DNA from: Phycisphaerae bacterium
GTDB taxonomy: Bacteria; Planctomycetota; Phycisphaerae; Phycisphaerales; SM1A02
Assembly (NCBI GenBank): GCA_002711415.1
Contig: PARI01000014.1
Coordinates: 1-51,844, forward strand
Length of the DNA stretch: 51,844 nucleotides
Direction: 5' to 3'
Shown here: positions 8,110 to 17,540 of the stretch, in pieces
How the letters are laid out: each line of letters begins with the position of its first letter
Position numbering within the stretch: the stretch's first letter is position 1
Translations under genes and position numbers: made by a program
The notes under the pieces: generated by a model
Database searches by the model: none
Seen by the model: only the letters and a program-made list of their open reading frames with translations
What the model was told of the DNA's origin: nothing

Positions 8110-9458
8110 CGCGCATTGCCTGGTTCAGGCACGACCTCAGGACGATCGATCACCCAGCCCTTGAATCCGCAACCGGGCATGGTGACGAGGTCGTGGCCAT
8201 CTGCCTGCGAACACCCTCGACCTGGAAACGACATGGATGGGGACCTCGTCGAATCCAATGGTATGACGCCAACGTCCGGCAGTTGTCATCAGACCTGGAC
8301 GCGCTCGGCATTCCATTGGAGTACATCCAGGTCGAGCAGGACGAGGACCCGGCCAGAAGGCTTGCCGAGGAGGCCGAAGCTTGCGGTGCGACAGCGATCC
8401 ATCACGGCCTGGAGGCCGGGCTTGATGAACGATCCCTGGACTCGAGGCTTCATTCACTGCTGGATGCACGAGGTATCGAAATCCACCCGGTGACGACCGA
8501 GACGGTACTTCCAGTCGACCAGATCGCGACCAAGACGGGCCAGCCCTTCCGCGTCTTCACGCCGTTTCGAAAGGCGTGGGACGTCCTGCTCAAGAGGACT
8601 GTGAAGAGCGTAGATCCCGCACCAGGAACGCAGACAACACGCCTCGAGTTGGACATGGGCGAGCCCGTCGATGGATGGAGTCCCGGGCAAGCGGCCGCAT
8701 TGACCCGGCTTGGGCAGTTCCTCGACGATGGCGTCGAGTCCTATCACAAGAGACGCGACCGTCCCGACCTGGACGGAACCAGCGCACTCTCTCCATGGCT
8801 GGCCGTCGGGGCGATCTCACCGACAACCTGCCTGGCCCCGCTGATCCAGCGGCATGGACTGGAACCAGATCAATGGCCGGATGGGCCACGAACGTGGCGC
8901 GACGAACTCGTCTGGAGAGAGTTCTATCGGCATGTCATGCTCTACAACGATGGCGTGTCCATGGGGCGGCCGCTGCAGGCATGGACCGAACAGGTTCCAT
9001 GGCGTGGCCGTGGCGATGAACTGGAATCCTGGAAGAACGGTCGAACGGGAATAGACATAGTGGATGCCGCCATGAATCAACTGGTCGCCACCGGGTGGAT
9101 GCACAATCGCCTTCGCATGATCGTCGCGATGTTCCTGACCAAGAACCTCCTGGTCGACTGGCGCCTGGGCGAGTCGTTCTTCGGGGATCAGCTGATCGAC
9201 TACGATTTCGCGAGCAACAACGGTGGTTGGCAGTGGTCAGCATCGACGGGCACCGATGCGGCACCGTACTTCCGAGTCTTCAACCCCGATACCCAGGCGG
9301 AACGGATTGATCCGGACGGCTCCTTCCGGTCCCGATGGCTCGGTGAACGGATCCCACCCCCACCACAGCATGATCTGAAGAGCAGTCGAACAACCGCGAT
9401 CGAGACCTTTCGATCTGCGCGGGAGGCATGGAATCGATCGACGGGTATCGAGGGGTGA
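8106..9458 (+). CDS. phr: Deoxyribodipyrimidine photolyase (DNA photolyase)
   Basis: 450 residues, the normal length for a class I CPD photolyase. The N-terminal antenna-binding Rossmann domain starts RIAWFRHDLRTIDHPAL, and the C-terminal FAD-binding domain has WRDELVWREFYRH near residue 265 and the signature NGGWQWSASTGTDAAPYFR near residues 365-385. It uses blue light to reverse cyclobutane pyrimidine dimers in DNA through FADH-. The start overlaps the stop of the truncated SDR frame, so translation is probably coupled. It ends 13 bases before a convergent phosphoesterase gene. A cryptochrome function is possible but less likely given the neighbourhood and sequence. Confidence 0.95.
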   Translation: MTRIAWFRHDLRTIDHPALESATGHGDEVVAICLRTPSTWKRHGWGPRRIQWYDANVRQLSSDLDALGIPLEYIQVEQDEDPARRLAEEAEACGATAIHHGLEAGLDERSLDSRLHSLLDARGIEIHPVTTETVLPVDQIATKTGQPFRVFTPFRKAWDVLLKRTVKSVDPAPGTQTTRLELDMGEPVDGWSPGQAAALTRLGQFLDDGVESYHKRRDRPDLDGTSALSPWLAVGAISPTTCLAPLIQRHGLEPDQWPDGPRTWRDELVWREFYRHVMLYNDGVSMGRPLQAWTEQVPWRGRGDELESWKNGRTGIDIVDAAMNQLVATGWMHNRLRMIVAMFLTKNLLVDWRLGESFFGDQLIDYDFASNNGGWQWSASTGTDAAPYFRVFNPDTQAERIDPDGSFRSRWLGERIPPPPQHDLKSSRTTAIETFRSAREAWNRSTGIEG

Positions 9459-9471
9459 TCGACCTGGTGGA

Positions 9472-10500
9472 TCAGGAACCCATGGAAGCCCGGCCAGTCG
9501 ATCTCGTGATCTTCCTGTCACGGATCCGCGGGGCGATCTCCTCGCCATCGGTCAGGCTCGGCTCCAGGTCCGCTCCAAGCTGTGCAGGCGACTTTCCGAC
9601 CCAGTTGCTCCGTGTCCCCTCGACGGTGATCGAGTGCGAACCCGGATCGATCGTCAAAGTGGCGAAGACGCAGTCACGGTATGGACACGTACACGAGATC
9701 CATGGATGCGCTTCGTGGATCGCGGCGGGATAGCTTTCATGCTGGTGGGTGCGTCCCACCCACTGGTATGACGCGGAGTTGACGTGCATGTGCACGACGT
9801 TGTCGACCCGCATGACCTTGTCGATGTGGGAGTGCCCGTTGATCACCAGGATCACCTTCTCCGCCACTTCGCCGAGGATGGCCTGGATCTCTGTCGCGTT
9901 GTCGACGGCGAACGGACCTGCAAGCGGCTGGTGACATGCGACCATGATCGGTCCATCAAGAGTCCCGAGCTGCTCCTTCAACCACTTCACCTGTTCCTTG
10001 CCGACATGGGACGGGTAGCCACCCTTGTACATCGGTGAACCGGAATCATTTCCATCCAGGACGATGATCCAGAGCCCTCCGATGTTCCGGACGTAGTGGC
10101 GGGCGGGCATGCCCCATCGCTCGATGCAGTCCTTTCTGGTCAGGCCGGTATCCATGTCGTGGTTGCCGATGACGTGCAGCGACTGCTCGTGAGCCTGGTT
10201 GAACATCCTGATGATGTCCGCGTTGTCATCCTTCGGGTAGGCGAAGTCCCCCAGCTGTATGATGGCATCCGGCCTGTCCACCGACATCCTCTCGATGAAC
10301 ACCTTCATGCGCTCGATCCCATCATGCATCACGTCATGGTGCAGGTCCGAGATGACCCCCAGTCGCACGGGCTTGGCCAACGCCTGCGTGGATGCAGCGG
10401 AGATCCGAGGGAGAGCCAGGGCCAGGGACGATACGGCTGCCGCACCAAGAAAGGCACGCCTGTCCAGGCTCTCGACCGATCGTGAAGTGGCATCATTCAT
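9472..10500 (-). CDS. Tat-exported calcineurin-like metallophosphoesterase
   Basis: 342 residues. A twin-arginine signal (DRRAFLGAAAVSSLALAL, residues about 13-31) indicates folded export. The metallophosphoesterase motifs follow in order: D-x-H in GVISDLHHD, G-D in LGDFAYP, G-N-H-D in VIGNHDMD, then CHQPLAG and the final G-H-S-H in INGHSHID. These bind two metal ions and hydrolyse phosphomonoesters or diesters. The substrate is unknown; relatives act on purple-acid-phosphatase-like or cyclic nucleotide substrates. The start lies 11 bases after a GGAG. Convergent with the photolyase gene. Confidence 0.9.
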   Translation of the reverse strand: MNDATSRSVESLDRRAFLGAAAVSSLALALPRISAASTQALAKPVRLGVISDLHHDVMHDGIERMKVFIERMSVDRPDAIIQLGDFAYPKDDNADIIRMFNQAHEQSLHVIGNHDMDTGLTRKDCIERWGMPARHYVRNIGGLWIIVLDGNDSGSPMYKGGYPSHVGKEQVKWLKEQLGTLDGPIMVACHQPLAGPFAVDNATEIQAILGEVAEKVILVINGHSHIDKVMRVDNVVHMHVNSASYQWVGRTHQHESYPAAIHEAHPWISCTCPYRDCVFATLTIDPGSHSITVEGTRSNWVGKSPAQLGADLEPSLTDGEEIAPRIRDRKITRSTGRASMGS

Positions 10501-10750
10501 TGGACGGCTGGCTCCATGTCAGAATGGCTTGTCACCGACCAGCATCTCGCCACTGCGATCGCAGTGTCCAGTGCCTGAAAGCCTGCGGCTCTCTCCACGA
10601 GTGTCGGCTTGAATAGCTGCATGATTCGTATCCACCTGAAGTATATGACCACGGTGCCAGTCGATGTGGATGTCCGTGATTTACCGAATATCGAGTAGAG
10701 TGAACATCGCATGTCTGCACTGATCCACTGATGCCCGAGGCGGCCGTTTC

Positions 10751-11110
10751 ATGAGCCCACTACAAGAGTCGTTTCTCCTATGGGCCGGATCGGCGATCTT
10801 CATCATGGCCGTCCTGGTGCTGGTGGCCACGTGGCGTTTCAACGTCCTGGTCCAGGTCGGGATCGTCCTCGTGGGAATCATCATCGTCTGGGCCGGCCTC
10901 TTTCTCGGGCTGGACATCGGGTACCGGGAATGGCAGCGAATGCCGGATCCCCCGGATGAAGCGTTTGCAGACACCGCCCCCTTGGGCATGCTGCTGGCGG
11001 GCTGGCTGCCCGGCGGCATGATCACGATCACCTGGTGGGCTCTGCTCAAGCTGATCGAGTTCGGCCTGCTCGCTTTGCGCGGAAGATCCGAATCGCGTTT
11101 AAACGGGTGA
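10751..11110 (+). CDS. Small membrane protein of unknown function
   Basis: 119 residues. Three hydrophobic stretches are visible: about 10-27 (LWAGSAIFIMAVLVLVA), 33-55 (VLVQVGIVLVGIIIVWAGLF) and 76-105 (LGMLLAGWLPGGMITITW). The loop between the last two is acidic and proline-rich. I do not recognise the family. It stands alone, divergent from the phosphoesterase gene across 250 bases, with only a weak GAGG about 11 bases before the ATG. Confidence 0.65.
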   Translation: MSPLQESFLLWAGSAIFIMAVLVLVATWRFNVLVQVGIVLVGIIIVWAGLFLGLDIGYREWQRMPDPPDEAFADTAPLGMLLAGWLPGGMITITWWALLKLIEFGLLALRGRSESRLNG

Positions 11111-11193
11111 TAGCACTGCTACAAGCATGACCATCATTCCTGACTGAATGCGCGCACGTGATTTTCATGATGTCGTGAAACTTCAGGAACCAA

Positions 11194-12288
11194 GTGTTGT
11201 CGACCACAGTATCCATGTGGACCATGACACACTACACATCCATCGGTATTGTTGCGTTTGCACTCTCAATGGTTTCGACCCCCTCGATCGCGCTGGCATA
11301 TGAAACCGACCAGCTTCAGACCTCACGTGGCAATGTGCAGCTGTATCGACCTGCGGAGATCGATCCAGATTCCCCCCTGCCCCTGATCCTCTCGTTGCAT
11401 GGGTTCACCGGGAACGGGAACGAGCACGAGAACTACTTCAAGCTGAGGAACCAGGTGGATTCGAAGCAGTTCCTGCTGTGCGTTCCGAACGGACTCCAGG
11501 ATCCCCAGGGCAACCGCTTCTGGAACGCGACGGATGCCTGCTGCGACTGGTTCTTCCAGCAGCCGGATGACTCGGGTTACCTCAGGGGACTGATCGACCA
11601 GGTGATCTCGGAGTACCCGGTGGACATGGACAGCATCCATGTCACGGGACACTCCAACGGCGGTTTCATGTCATACCGCATGGCCTGTGATCACGCGGAC
11701 ATCATCTCATCGGTGGCCAGTCTGGCGGGATCGACGTACAACGACCTCTCGGACTGTGATCCCTCCCAGGCGGTTCACGTGCTGCAGATCCACGGGACCA
11801 ACGATACCGCGATCGACTACAACGGCGGATGCTTCCTGTTCGTCTGCTATCCCGGGGCCAGGGAGTGCATCGACATCTGGTCAGGCTACAACCAGTGCAC
11901 CACCCAGGAGACATCCGGCGAGAACCTCGACCTGGACGGAAGCATTTCCGGAGCTGAGACCATGGTCACGATCCTGGACCAGGAGTGCAATGAAGGAGGC
12001 TCAAGCGAACTCTGGACCATCCAGAACGGAAGCCATGGCCCGTCGTTCAACGGGAACTTCGCCCCGGTCTTGGTCGACTGGCTGCTGGAACATCGACGCT
12101 CACCGGAGTTCACGTGCGCCAGCGACTTCAATGAAGACGGTGTGACCGATGGTGAGGATCTTGGCGGGTTGATCAGTGCATGGGGACAGGATTCCCAGGT
12201 GCATGACCTTGATGCCGACGGAAAGGTCGACGGTGTGGATCTCAGCCTGCTGCTTGCCGCATGGGGAGACTGCGAAGCCGACGATTGA
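11194..12288 (+). CDS. Secreted PHB-depolymerase-like esterase (LpqC type) with dockerin-like pair
   Basis: 364 residues from a GTG at 11194, chosen because AGGAA lies 5 bases upstream; the ATGs at 11215 and 11224 lack such a site. A signal peptide covers about 1-35. The alpha/beta hydrolase core has the oxyanion region LSLHGFTGNG (about 67-76), the family's NATDACCDW plus downstream acidic pair, the nucleophile elbow GHSNGG with Ser154, an aspartate in HGTNDTAID (near 205) and a histidine in NGSHGPS (near 285). Relatives are feruloyl or acetyl-xylan esterases and polyhydroxybutyrate depolymerases. The C-terminal 60 residues carry two dockerin-type calcium loops ending WGDCEADD. Likely extracellular. 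Confidence 0.9.
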   Translation: MLSTTVSMWTMTHYTSIGIVAFALSMVSTPSIALAYETDQLQTSRGNVQLYRPAEIDPDSPLPLILSLHGFTGNGNEHENYFKLRNQVDSKQFLLCVPNGLQDPQGNRFWNATDACCDWFFQQPDDSGYLRGLIDQVISEYPVDMDSIHVTGHSNGGFMSYRMACDHADIISSVASLAGSTYNDLSDCDPSQAVHVLQIHGTNDTAIDYNGGCFLFVCYPGARECIDIWSGYNQCTTQETSGENLDLDGSISGAETMVTILDQECNEGGSSELWTIQNGSHGPSFNGNFAPVLVDWLLEHRRSPEFTCASDFNEDGVTDGEDLGGLISAWGQDSQVHDLDADGKVDGVDLSLLLAAWGDCEADD

Positions 12289-12300
12289 GACCGTCAACCG

Positions 12301-12339
12301 GCAGGGCGATCAATCGACGATGATCGATTGTCGCCCTGC
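12301..12339. terminator. Long hairpin between convergent genes
   Basis: Arms 12301-12317 and 12324-12339 pair over 16 positions with one bulged A and a 6-base loop (CGATGA). The hairpin lies directly after the esterase stop codon at 12288 and overlaps the stop and last codons of the convergent lipoprotein gene. There is no T-tract on either side, so it may block both polymerases with Rho or act on mRNA stability. Confidence 0.6.
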
Positions 12340-13269
12340 ATGCAGATCGACGAACCGGAAGATCCGCATGAATGCATCCTCCCAGTCCTCCTGCACGAGG
12401 TTGTGGCCCGAATTCTCATAGCCAATCAACTGGTAGCTGATACCGGCATCTTCAAGCCCCCGGACCACCTCGGCGTACTTGGAATCCGACCCGAAGGGAT
12501 CGCGCCTGCCATAGGCGATGAACATCGGGGGATCACCATCATCAAACTGGTGGATCGGGCAGTATCGCTCCATCAGTTCCTCGGCGCGTTCATGATCATC
12601 GACAAGGGTGTCGGCGACGTCACGCCAGAAGCTTTCTTCATGGTCTCGAAGCATCTCGTACAGCTCGTAGCAGCCAGCTCCACCACCAACGATGCTGACG
12701 ACTCCAGAGATGCCCATGCCTGGAGGAATGCTGATCGACGGTTCGCCGGAGTTCTGCGCACAGGCGATGAACATCGTCATATGGCCGCCCGCCGAGACTC
12801 CGCTGAGGACGACATTGTCAAGATCGAGTCCGAACCGGTTGTTGTTGATGGCCAGGTACTCCAGTGCGTCACGGACATCCATCACGGCCGGCTCGATTCC
12901 CTCTCGAAGGCGATAGTTGAGATTGACCACGTTGTATCCCCGCTGGAGAAAGGGGGTGATCACGTGCTCCCATTCCCGCTTGTCACTGAGATACCACGCA
13001 CTGCCATGAGCGAAGACGATCGTCGGAGGCTGCGGGCCTTCAAGTCGGACGTTGAATCCGCCATCGGACGTAGCCCATGATCCGCGAAGGTGGATGTCCA
13101 TCACCTGTCGCTGGTGATCGCCGTATGGAACATCCCACATGGTGATGTAGTTGCTCCTGTAGAACACGGGCTTGCAGTCGGTGTCATCGACGGTGTGTGC
13201 ACGCTGGCACCCCGCCTGGCAGGCGACGAGCAGCAGGAGCACGAGTCGTCCGTTTCCTTGCCGGGTCAT
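12310..13269 (-). CDS. Lipoprotein alpha/beta hydrolase (BD-FAE / lipase-esterase type)
   Basis: 319 residues from the ATG at 13269, chosen because it opens with a lipoprotein signal (MTRQGNGRLVLLLLVAC, lipobox LVAC); the open frame extends farther upstream without a plausible start. The core shows FAHGSAWYLSDK (H-G oxyanion segment), YRLREGIEPAV, the nucleophile elbow GVSAGGHMT, an acidic segment AYGRRDPFGSD and a histidine in ENSGHNLVQEDW. These are the layout of BD-FAE and acetyl esterase families that deacylate polysaccharides or small esters. It would sit on a membrane facing the periplasm. Divergent from the next gene by 104 bases; its end lies inside a hairpin shared with the convergent esterase gene. 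Confidence 0.85.
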   Translation of the reverse strand: MTRQGNGRLVLLLLVACQAGCQRAHTVDDTDCKPVFYRSNYITMWDVPYGDHQRQVMDIHLRGSWATSDGGFNVRLEGPQPPTIVFAHGSAWYLSDKREWEHVITPFLQRGYNVVNLNYRLREGIEPAVMDVRDALEYLAINNNRFGLDLDNVVLSGVSAGGHMTMFIACAQNSGEPSISIPPGMGISGVVSIVGGGAGCYELYEMLRDHEESFWRDVADTLVDDHERAEELMERYCPIHQFDDGDPPMFIAYGRRDPFGSDSKYAEVVRGLEDAGISYQLIGYENSGHNLVQEDWEDAFMRIFRFVDLHAGRQSIIVD

Positions 13270-13373
13270 GCCGTGATCTTGACAGCATGATCCGGACATG
13301 TCCACAGCAGGAACAAGGACGATCGGGGGTCCGACTTGCAAGAACACGCCCACATCGGGGATCCTTGTAATCG

Positions 13374-14849
13374 ATGTCGCTTCTTGCCTGCCCAATCATC
13401 GCCGTGTCGATCATCTCGGGAGCCCCGGGTCCGGACAGCGATGCCCCGATACGAATCGGGGATCGACCCCAGATGTTCATCGATGATCACCTGATCCACA
13501 CCATGGATGGAACGAGACTGGAACTGGCCACACCACGGGACGAAGGATCCGTGCTGGTGTTCGACCAGCCATGGGAAGGTCCGTTCAGCGGCTACGTGAC
13601 CGTGATCCATGATGGCGATCGGTACCTCGCCTGCTACAGGGGCCTGCCCATGGCCGGTGGTGATGGCACCGAGCAGGAGGTCACGTGCATCGCGACATCG
13701 GGTGACGGGATCACGTGGACGCGACCGGAGCTGGTTCTCCATGATGCCGGAGAACATGGATCCAACAACATCATCCTTGCCGATGCTGCGCCGATCACGC
13801 ATAACTTCAGCCCATTCTTGGACACAAGGCCGGGAGTCGATCCGGCCCATCGTTTCAAGGGACTCGGAGGCAACGAACATTCAGGGCTCATCGCCTACAC
13901 GTCACCTGATGGAATCCACTGGAACCGTCTTCGGGAGGAGCCCGTCGTCACCGGGGGGATGTTCGACTCCCAGAACGTCTGCTTCTGGTCCGAACTCGAG
14001 GGGTGCTACTGCTGCTACATGAGGACATGGACCGGTGAAGGCTACAGTGGCATGCGGACGATCAGTCGCTCGACCTCCAAGGACTTCCTTGAATGGTCAG
14101 AGCCGATCCGGATGGACTTCGGCGACACGCCGATGGAACACCTGTACACGAACCAGACCCATCCGTACTTCAGGAACCCGGAACTGTACATCTCGATCGC
14201 GGCCCGTTTCATGCCCGGCCGGCAGGTGCTCACCGATGAGCAGGCGGCTGAGCTCGGTGTCGATCCCTCCTATTTCAGGGACTGCTCGGATGCGGTCCTG
14301 ATGACCTCCAGAGGTGGCAACAGGTACGACCGGACGTTCATGGAGTCGTTGATCAGGCCGGGGATCGGCCTTGAAAACTGGGTGTCCCGTTCGAACTATC
14401 CGGCCCTGAACATCGTGCAGACCGGCCCGCAGGAGATGTCCCTCTACGTGAACCAGGATTATGCCCAGCCCACGGCGCACCTGAGACGCTACTCGTTGCG
14501 ACTGGACGGCCTTGGTTCGATCTCCGCCGGTGCCGACGGTGGGCACTGGACCAGCAGACCCCTGGTCCTGGACGGCGACCATCTCCACATCAACTTCGCG
14601 ACATCCGCCGCGGGCGGGATCCGGTTCGAGATCACGGACGAGAACGGCGATCCGCTGCCAGGGTACGGTGCCGATGACTGCCTCGAGCAGATCGGCAACG
14701 AGATCGATCGTCGCGTCACCTGGAAAGGGGGATCCGACATCTCGGGAATCCGGGGTCGGGTGGTACGATTGAAGGCGTGGCTCAAGGATGCCGACCTGTA
14801 TTCCATCTGGTGTGAGAATCCAGACATGGCAGGAGAGAATCAACCATGA
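13374..14849 (+). CDS. Secreted five-bladed beta-propeller protein (GH32/GH43-like)
   Basis: 491 residues with a short N-terminal hydrophobic segment (MSLLACPIIAVSIISGAPG). The text PQMFIDDHLI, the PWEG motif near residue 65, then CYRGLP and GDGITWTRP are hallmarks of a large planctomycete family of five-bladed propellers related to glycosyl hydrolases of clans 32/43/62/68. The C-terminal third (about 370-480) is a beta domain with HINFATSAAGGIR, probably a carbohydrate-binding sandwich. No assignment of catalytic acids is safe. The last codon overlaps the ATG of the next gene (ATGA), so the two proteins are probably made together. Confidence 0.75.
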   Translation: MSLLACPIIAVSIISGAPGPDSDAPIRIGDRPQMFIDDHLIHTMDGTRLELATPRDEGSVLVFDQPWEGPFSGYVTVIHDGDRYLACYRGLPMAGGDGTEQEVTCIATSGDGITWTRPELVLHDAGEHGSNNIILADAAPITHNFSPFLDTRPGVDPAHRFKGLGGNEHSGLIAYTSPDGIHWNRLREEPVVTGGMFDSQNVCFWSELEGCYCCYMRTWTGEGYSGMRTISRSTSKDFLEWSEPIRMDFGDTPMEHLYTNQTHPYFRNPELYISIAARFMPGRQVLTDEQAAELGVDPSYFRDCSDAVLMTSRGGNRYDRTFMESLIRPGIGLENWVSRSNYPALNIVQTGPQEMSLYVNQDYAQPTAHLRRYSLRLDGLGSISAGADGGHWTSRPLVLDGDHLHINFATSAAGGIRFEITDENGDPLPGYGADDCLEQIGNEIDRRVTWKGGSDISGIRGRVVRLKAWLKDADLYSIWCENPDMAGENQP

Positions 14850-15259
14850 TCAGCCAGGCGGATGTCGAGCGACTGGCGATCGAATTCTGGGACTATGTCA
14901 AGGGTGGCGGCCATGGCGATGGCATCGGCCACCTGTTCATCAATCCCGGCGTACTTGTCCCGAGCGGGGAATTGATCGATCTGGAGAGTCACCAGGAGAT
15001 CCATCGAAAACTGTGCGACGAATTACACAAGTGGATCGACCTGGAGGTGACGCCCGTCTGCGATGAACCGGAACGAGTGCGCGTGGATGGCGTCGTCCAA
15101 TGGGAGGCTTCCTTCGCAGATGGACGCGATGGCCGGATCAAGGCGGAGGTCACGGAACACTGGTTCATCCAGCGATGCGATGACGGGAAACTTCGATGGA
15201 CCCACTACGCATCGCCAGTAGTCCGTTTCCTGCCGGATTCAGCTCCACTGGAGTTGTAA
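14846..15259 (+). CDS. Small cytosolic protein, possibly NTF2/SnoaL-like
   Basis: 137 residues, overlapping the preceding gene by four bases with AGGAG upstream. It opens with a helix (ISQADVERLAIEFWDYVKGG), followed by mixed helix and strand with a central VVQWEASFADG strand and an aromatic-rich end (EHWFIQRCDDGKLRWTHYAS). That order fits the cone-shaped NTF2-like fold, which includes SnoaL-like enzymes and binding proteins. The match is by eye only. There is no export signal, although the partner gene encodes a secreted protein. Convergent with the broken lectin gene, 24 bases away. Confidence 0.65.
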   Translation: MISQADVERLAIEFWDYVKGGGHGDGIGHLFINPGVLVPSGELIDLESHQEIHRKLCDELHKWIDLEVTPVCDEPERVRVDGVVQWEASFADGRDGRIKAEVTEHWFIQRCDDGKLRWTHYASPVVRFLPDSAPLEL

Positions 15260-15283
15260 ATCAAAGCCAACCAGGCCTGGCGA

Positions 15284-16680
15284 TCACTTGTTGCGATGCC
15301 CGAGCATCCAGGCGTAGATGTCGTGGCCCGCGGACAGATCGTAGGTCGCGGTCCAGGAATCATGGCCCACGCCCGGGTAGATCGTCGTCTGCAGCTGGAC
15401 CGCGGCCGAATCCGAGCACTGCTCGAGGTTGTTCATCGGGACCAGTGTCCCATCGACCGAAATCGTCAGATCCTGGTCGCCATGGAATGACCAGATCGGC
15501 AACGAGCCGAGATCGCATCCACGCTGGTTCCAGGTACCGATTCCACCGCAGCTGAGTCCAGAGAGGTGCCGTTGCTGCCGATGCCATGGAGAACGATCAT
15601 CAGGGGCCAGTCATCTTCCTTCGAGGCATATCCTTCGGGGAGGTACTCGAGGTATCCCTGTCCGGCCGGAGTCGTACCGAGCGGTCTCATCGAAAACCGA
15701 TCCCCAGGACTGGATTTCCTGCACGTGATTTCCTGTCCCCATGCTCCAAGCAGTTGAGCCAGATCGTTGCCGTCGACCTGGCCGTCCTGGTCCAGGTCCC
15801 CGATACATGCTCCGGACTTGCAGGCGCCCCACTGGGCCAGCAGGAGTGCCAGGTCGGCGCCATCGACCCTGCAGTCACCGTCGAGATCCGCGGGAAGGGA
15901 CTCGTCAGGGCACTCGACGATGGTCGTGATCACCAGGTCGCCAATGAGTACATCCTGATCGATCGATCCGTTTCGAGCAGCGAAGCCATAGGACCAGCCG
16001 CTGGGGTCGATCGACTCGGTCTGGTCCTGTCCCTGGTCGACGAAGATCACCTGGGGCGGGAAGGTCGGCAACGCGATGGTGACGATGACCCCGGTATCCC
16101 GCGTCCATGAAACAGTCGCGGTCGCCATGTTCAGTGGATCGGCCGCCTCCTCGTAGTCGTTGTATCGGGCCAGCTCGAAGTCGAACGGCTCAAAGGCGAA
16201 CTCGACGCCACCCCAACGACCATCGACCCCGTTGTCACCCAGAGCGGGATAGCTGTCAAAACCGATGCTCAGTCCCGCACCATCAGTGACAAACGCCTCG
16301 ACCCCCCATTCACCACCGGACATCCGGGTGCCGGATGCATCGGACAGGTCTCCCCAGAGAAAGGAGAACCCGTCACCCGGGCCGCCATTTGCATTCTTGA
16401 AACTGAAACGAAAGGACGCGTGGAACTCGATCACGGACTGGTCGATCGCCGGGGCGACCCAGGTCCCCCACGTCCCATTGAACGAGTCCGCGACGAGCTT
16501 CAATCTCGGGTTGCCGGCGACATTGACGTAGGTGGCTGCAGAGTACAGTTCACCGACTGCACCACGACCGAAAGTCTCATCGATCGACTCGATGCAGGGC
16601 CGGTTACTCTCGGCCATGACTACGGCGGACTGCCCGAAGCAACCCAGCAACAGGATGGATGCATGCAGACCGGTGTTCAT
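15284..16680 (-). pseudogene. Broken gene: lectin-like domain, dockerin pair, degraded esterase domain
   Basis: From the ATG at 16680 (GGTGA 8 bases upstream) the frame encodes a signal peptide, a legume-lectin-like beta sandwich (with DGFSFLWGDLSDASG and VEAFVTDGAGLSIGFDSY), two dockerin loops (DLDGDCRVDGAD, DLDQDGQVDGND) and the first part of an alpha/beta hydrolase (YLEYLPEGYASKE, LMIVLHGIGSNG). The frame then runs to a stop at 15466. In another frame the same region gives LSGLSCGGIGTWNQ and then LPIWSFHGDQDLTISVDG to a stop at 15284. These are the nucleophile elbow and acid loop of the same domain. About 60 residues between oxyanion loop and elbow, and more after GTWN, are missing. So the esterase part has lost segments and shifted frame. 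The lectin-dockerin part is intact and may still be expressed. Confidence 0.8.
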
Positions 16681-16717
16681 AGTCAACATCACCATGGTGA
16701 GTAAGCCACGAACAACC

Positions 16718-16727
16718 ACTATATATA
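16718..16727 (-). promoter_or_regulatory. -10 region of the lectin-dockerin gene
   Basis: On the minus strand TATATATAGT gives a strong -10 box (TATATA or TATAGT) about 35 bases upstream of the ATG at 16680. No good -35 is visible. It lies over the more upstream candidate start codon, which supports the start at 16680. Confidence 0.5.
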
Positions 16728-16827
16728 CGTGGGGACGGTATCCCGAGGAATTCGGCCACCTTGGTCAAAAACACGCCGCTTGGACCAATACCCGGACCTT
16801 TGGACGAACCAGCTCATCCAGGAGGGT

Positions 16828-17502
16828 TCAACCAGCAGTGACAGACTGTTTGGTCGCATCGATCTCCTGGGAGACGGTCATCATCAGTTTGAACGTCTCC
16901 TTGGCGGCATCGAGGCATTCCTCCTGCTCCGCCTGGTCCAGTTCGAGCTCGTTCAACTGCTCCTTGAATGCGTTCCAGCATCGCCGCTGGTCCTTGCCAT
17001 GCGGATCGAGGTAGCCCATGGCCTTGTCCTCGCCCAGGCCGAGCGTCTCCCTGAGCTTCTTGGCGATGAACTTGTTGCCATTGGTCGCCCCCTCCTTGAC
17101 GTACAGGACACCGATCAACGAGCTCGGGGATTCCTTGAGCTTCCGGTTGACGTACTGGTTGAACTCGGCAATCGAGGGGAGTGGCTCACCAGGACCATCA
17201 CACTGAAGATCCGCCAGGTCCTGATTGATACGTCCAAGACGCAGATGAGATTCGTCAAAGATCTGGGCCACCCTTGGATCGCGAGAGGCCGCATCCTGGA
17301 GCGCTGGATCAAGAACAGTGTGAAGGCTGTGCATCTGCCCGAGAAACGCGCTGAATTCAATGCGAGCAAGTTCTCCACTGACCATTCGCACCTGGAAATT
17401 TCCGGATTCAGCCTGATCATGAAGGGACTGGGTCCCCTCCCTCAGCTTGAGGTGAAAGCCGGTCGCCTTGGATGCGCCATGATGGTGTCCATGTTCTGCC
17501 AT
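16828..17502 (-). CDS. Heme oxygenase (biliverdin-producing type)
   Basis: 224 residues from the ATG at 17502, preceded by AGGAG at 9 bases; the open frame goes farther upstream but would run through the operator. The proximal heme ligand is His28 in SLHDQAESGNF, followed by the conserved helix pattern (FSAFLGQMHSLH). The distal helix has GVLYVKEGATNGNKFIA (about 131-147), with Gly and Asn at the kink. Family members open heme to biliverdin, CO and iron with O2 and a reductant, in the cytoplasm. The N-terminus MAEHGHHHGA is His-rich and could hold metal or heme. The Fur-box-like dyad 39 bases upstream predicts induction in iron starvation. Confidence 0.9.
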   Translation of the reverse strand: MAEHGHHHGASKATGFHLKLREGTQSLHDQAESGNFQVRMVSGELARIEFSAFLGQMHSLHTVLDPALQDAASRDPRVAQIFDESHLRLGRINQDLADLQCDGPGEPLPSIAEFNQYVNRKLKESPSSLIGVLYVKEGATNGNKFIAKKLRETLGLGEDKAMGYLDPHGKDQRRCWNAFKEQLNELELDQAEQEECLDAAKETFKLMMTVSQEIDATKQSVTAG

Positions 17503-17540
17503 TGAAACGTGCTCCTGGAATGCAGCAGTTGCTGACATTA

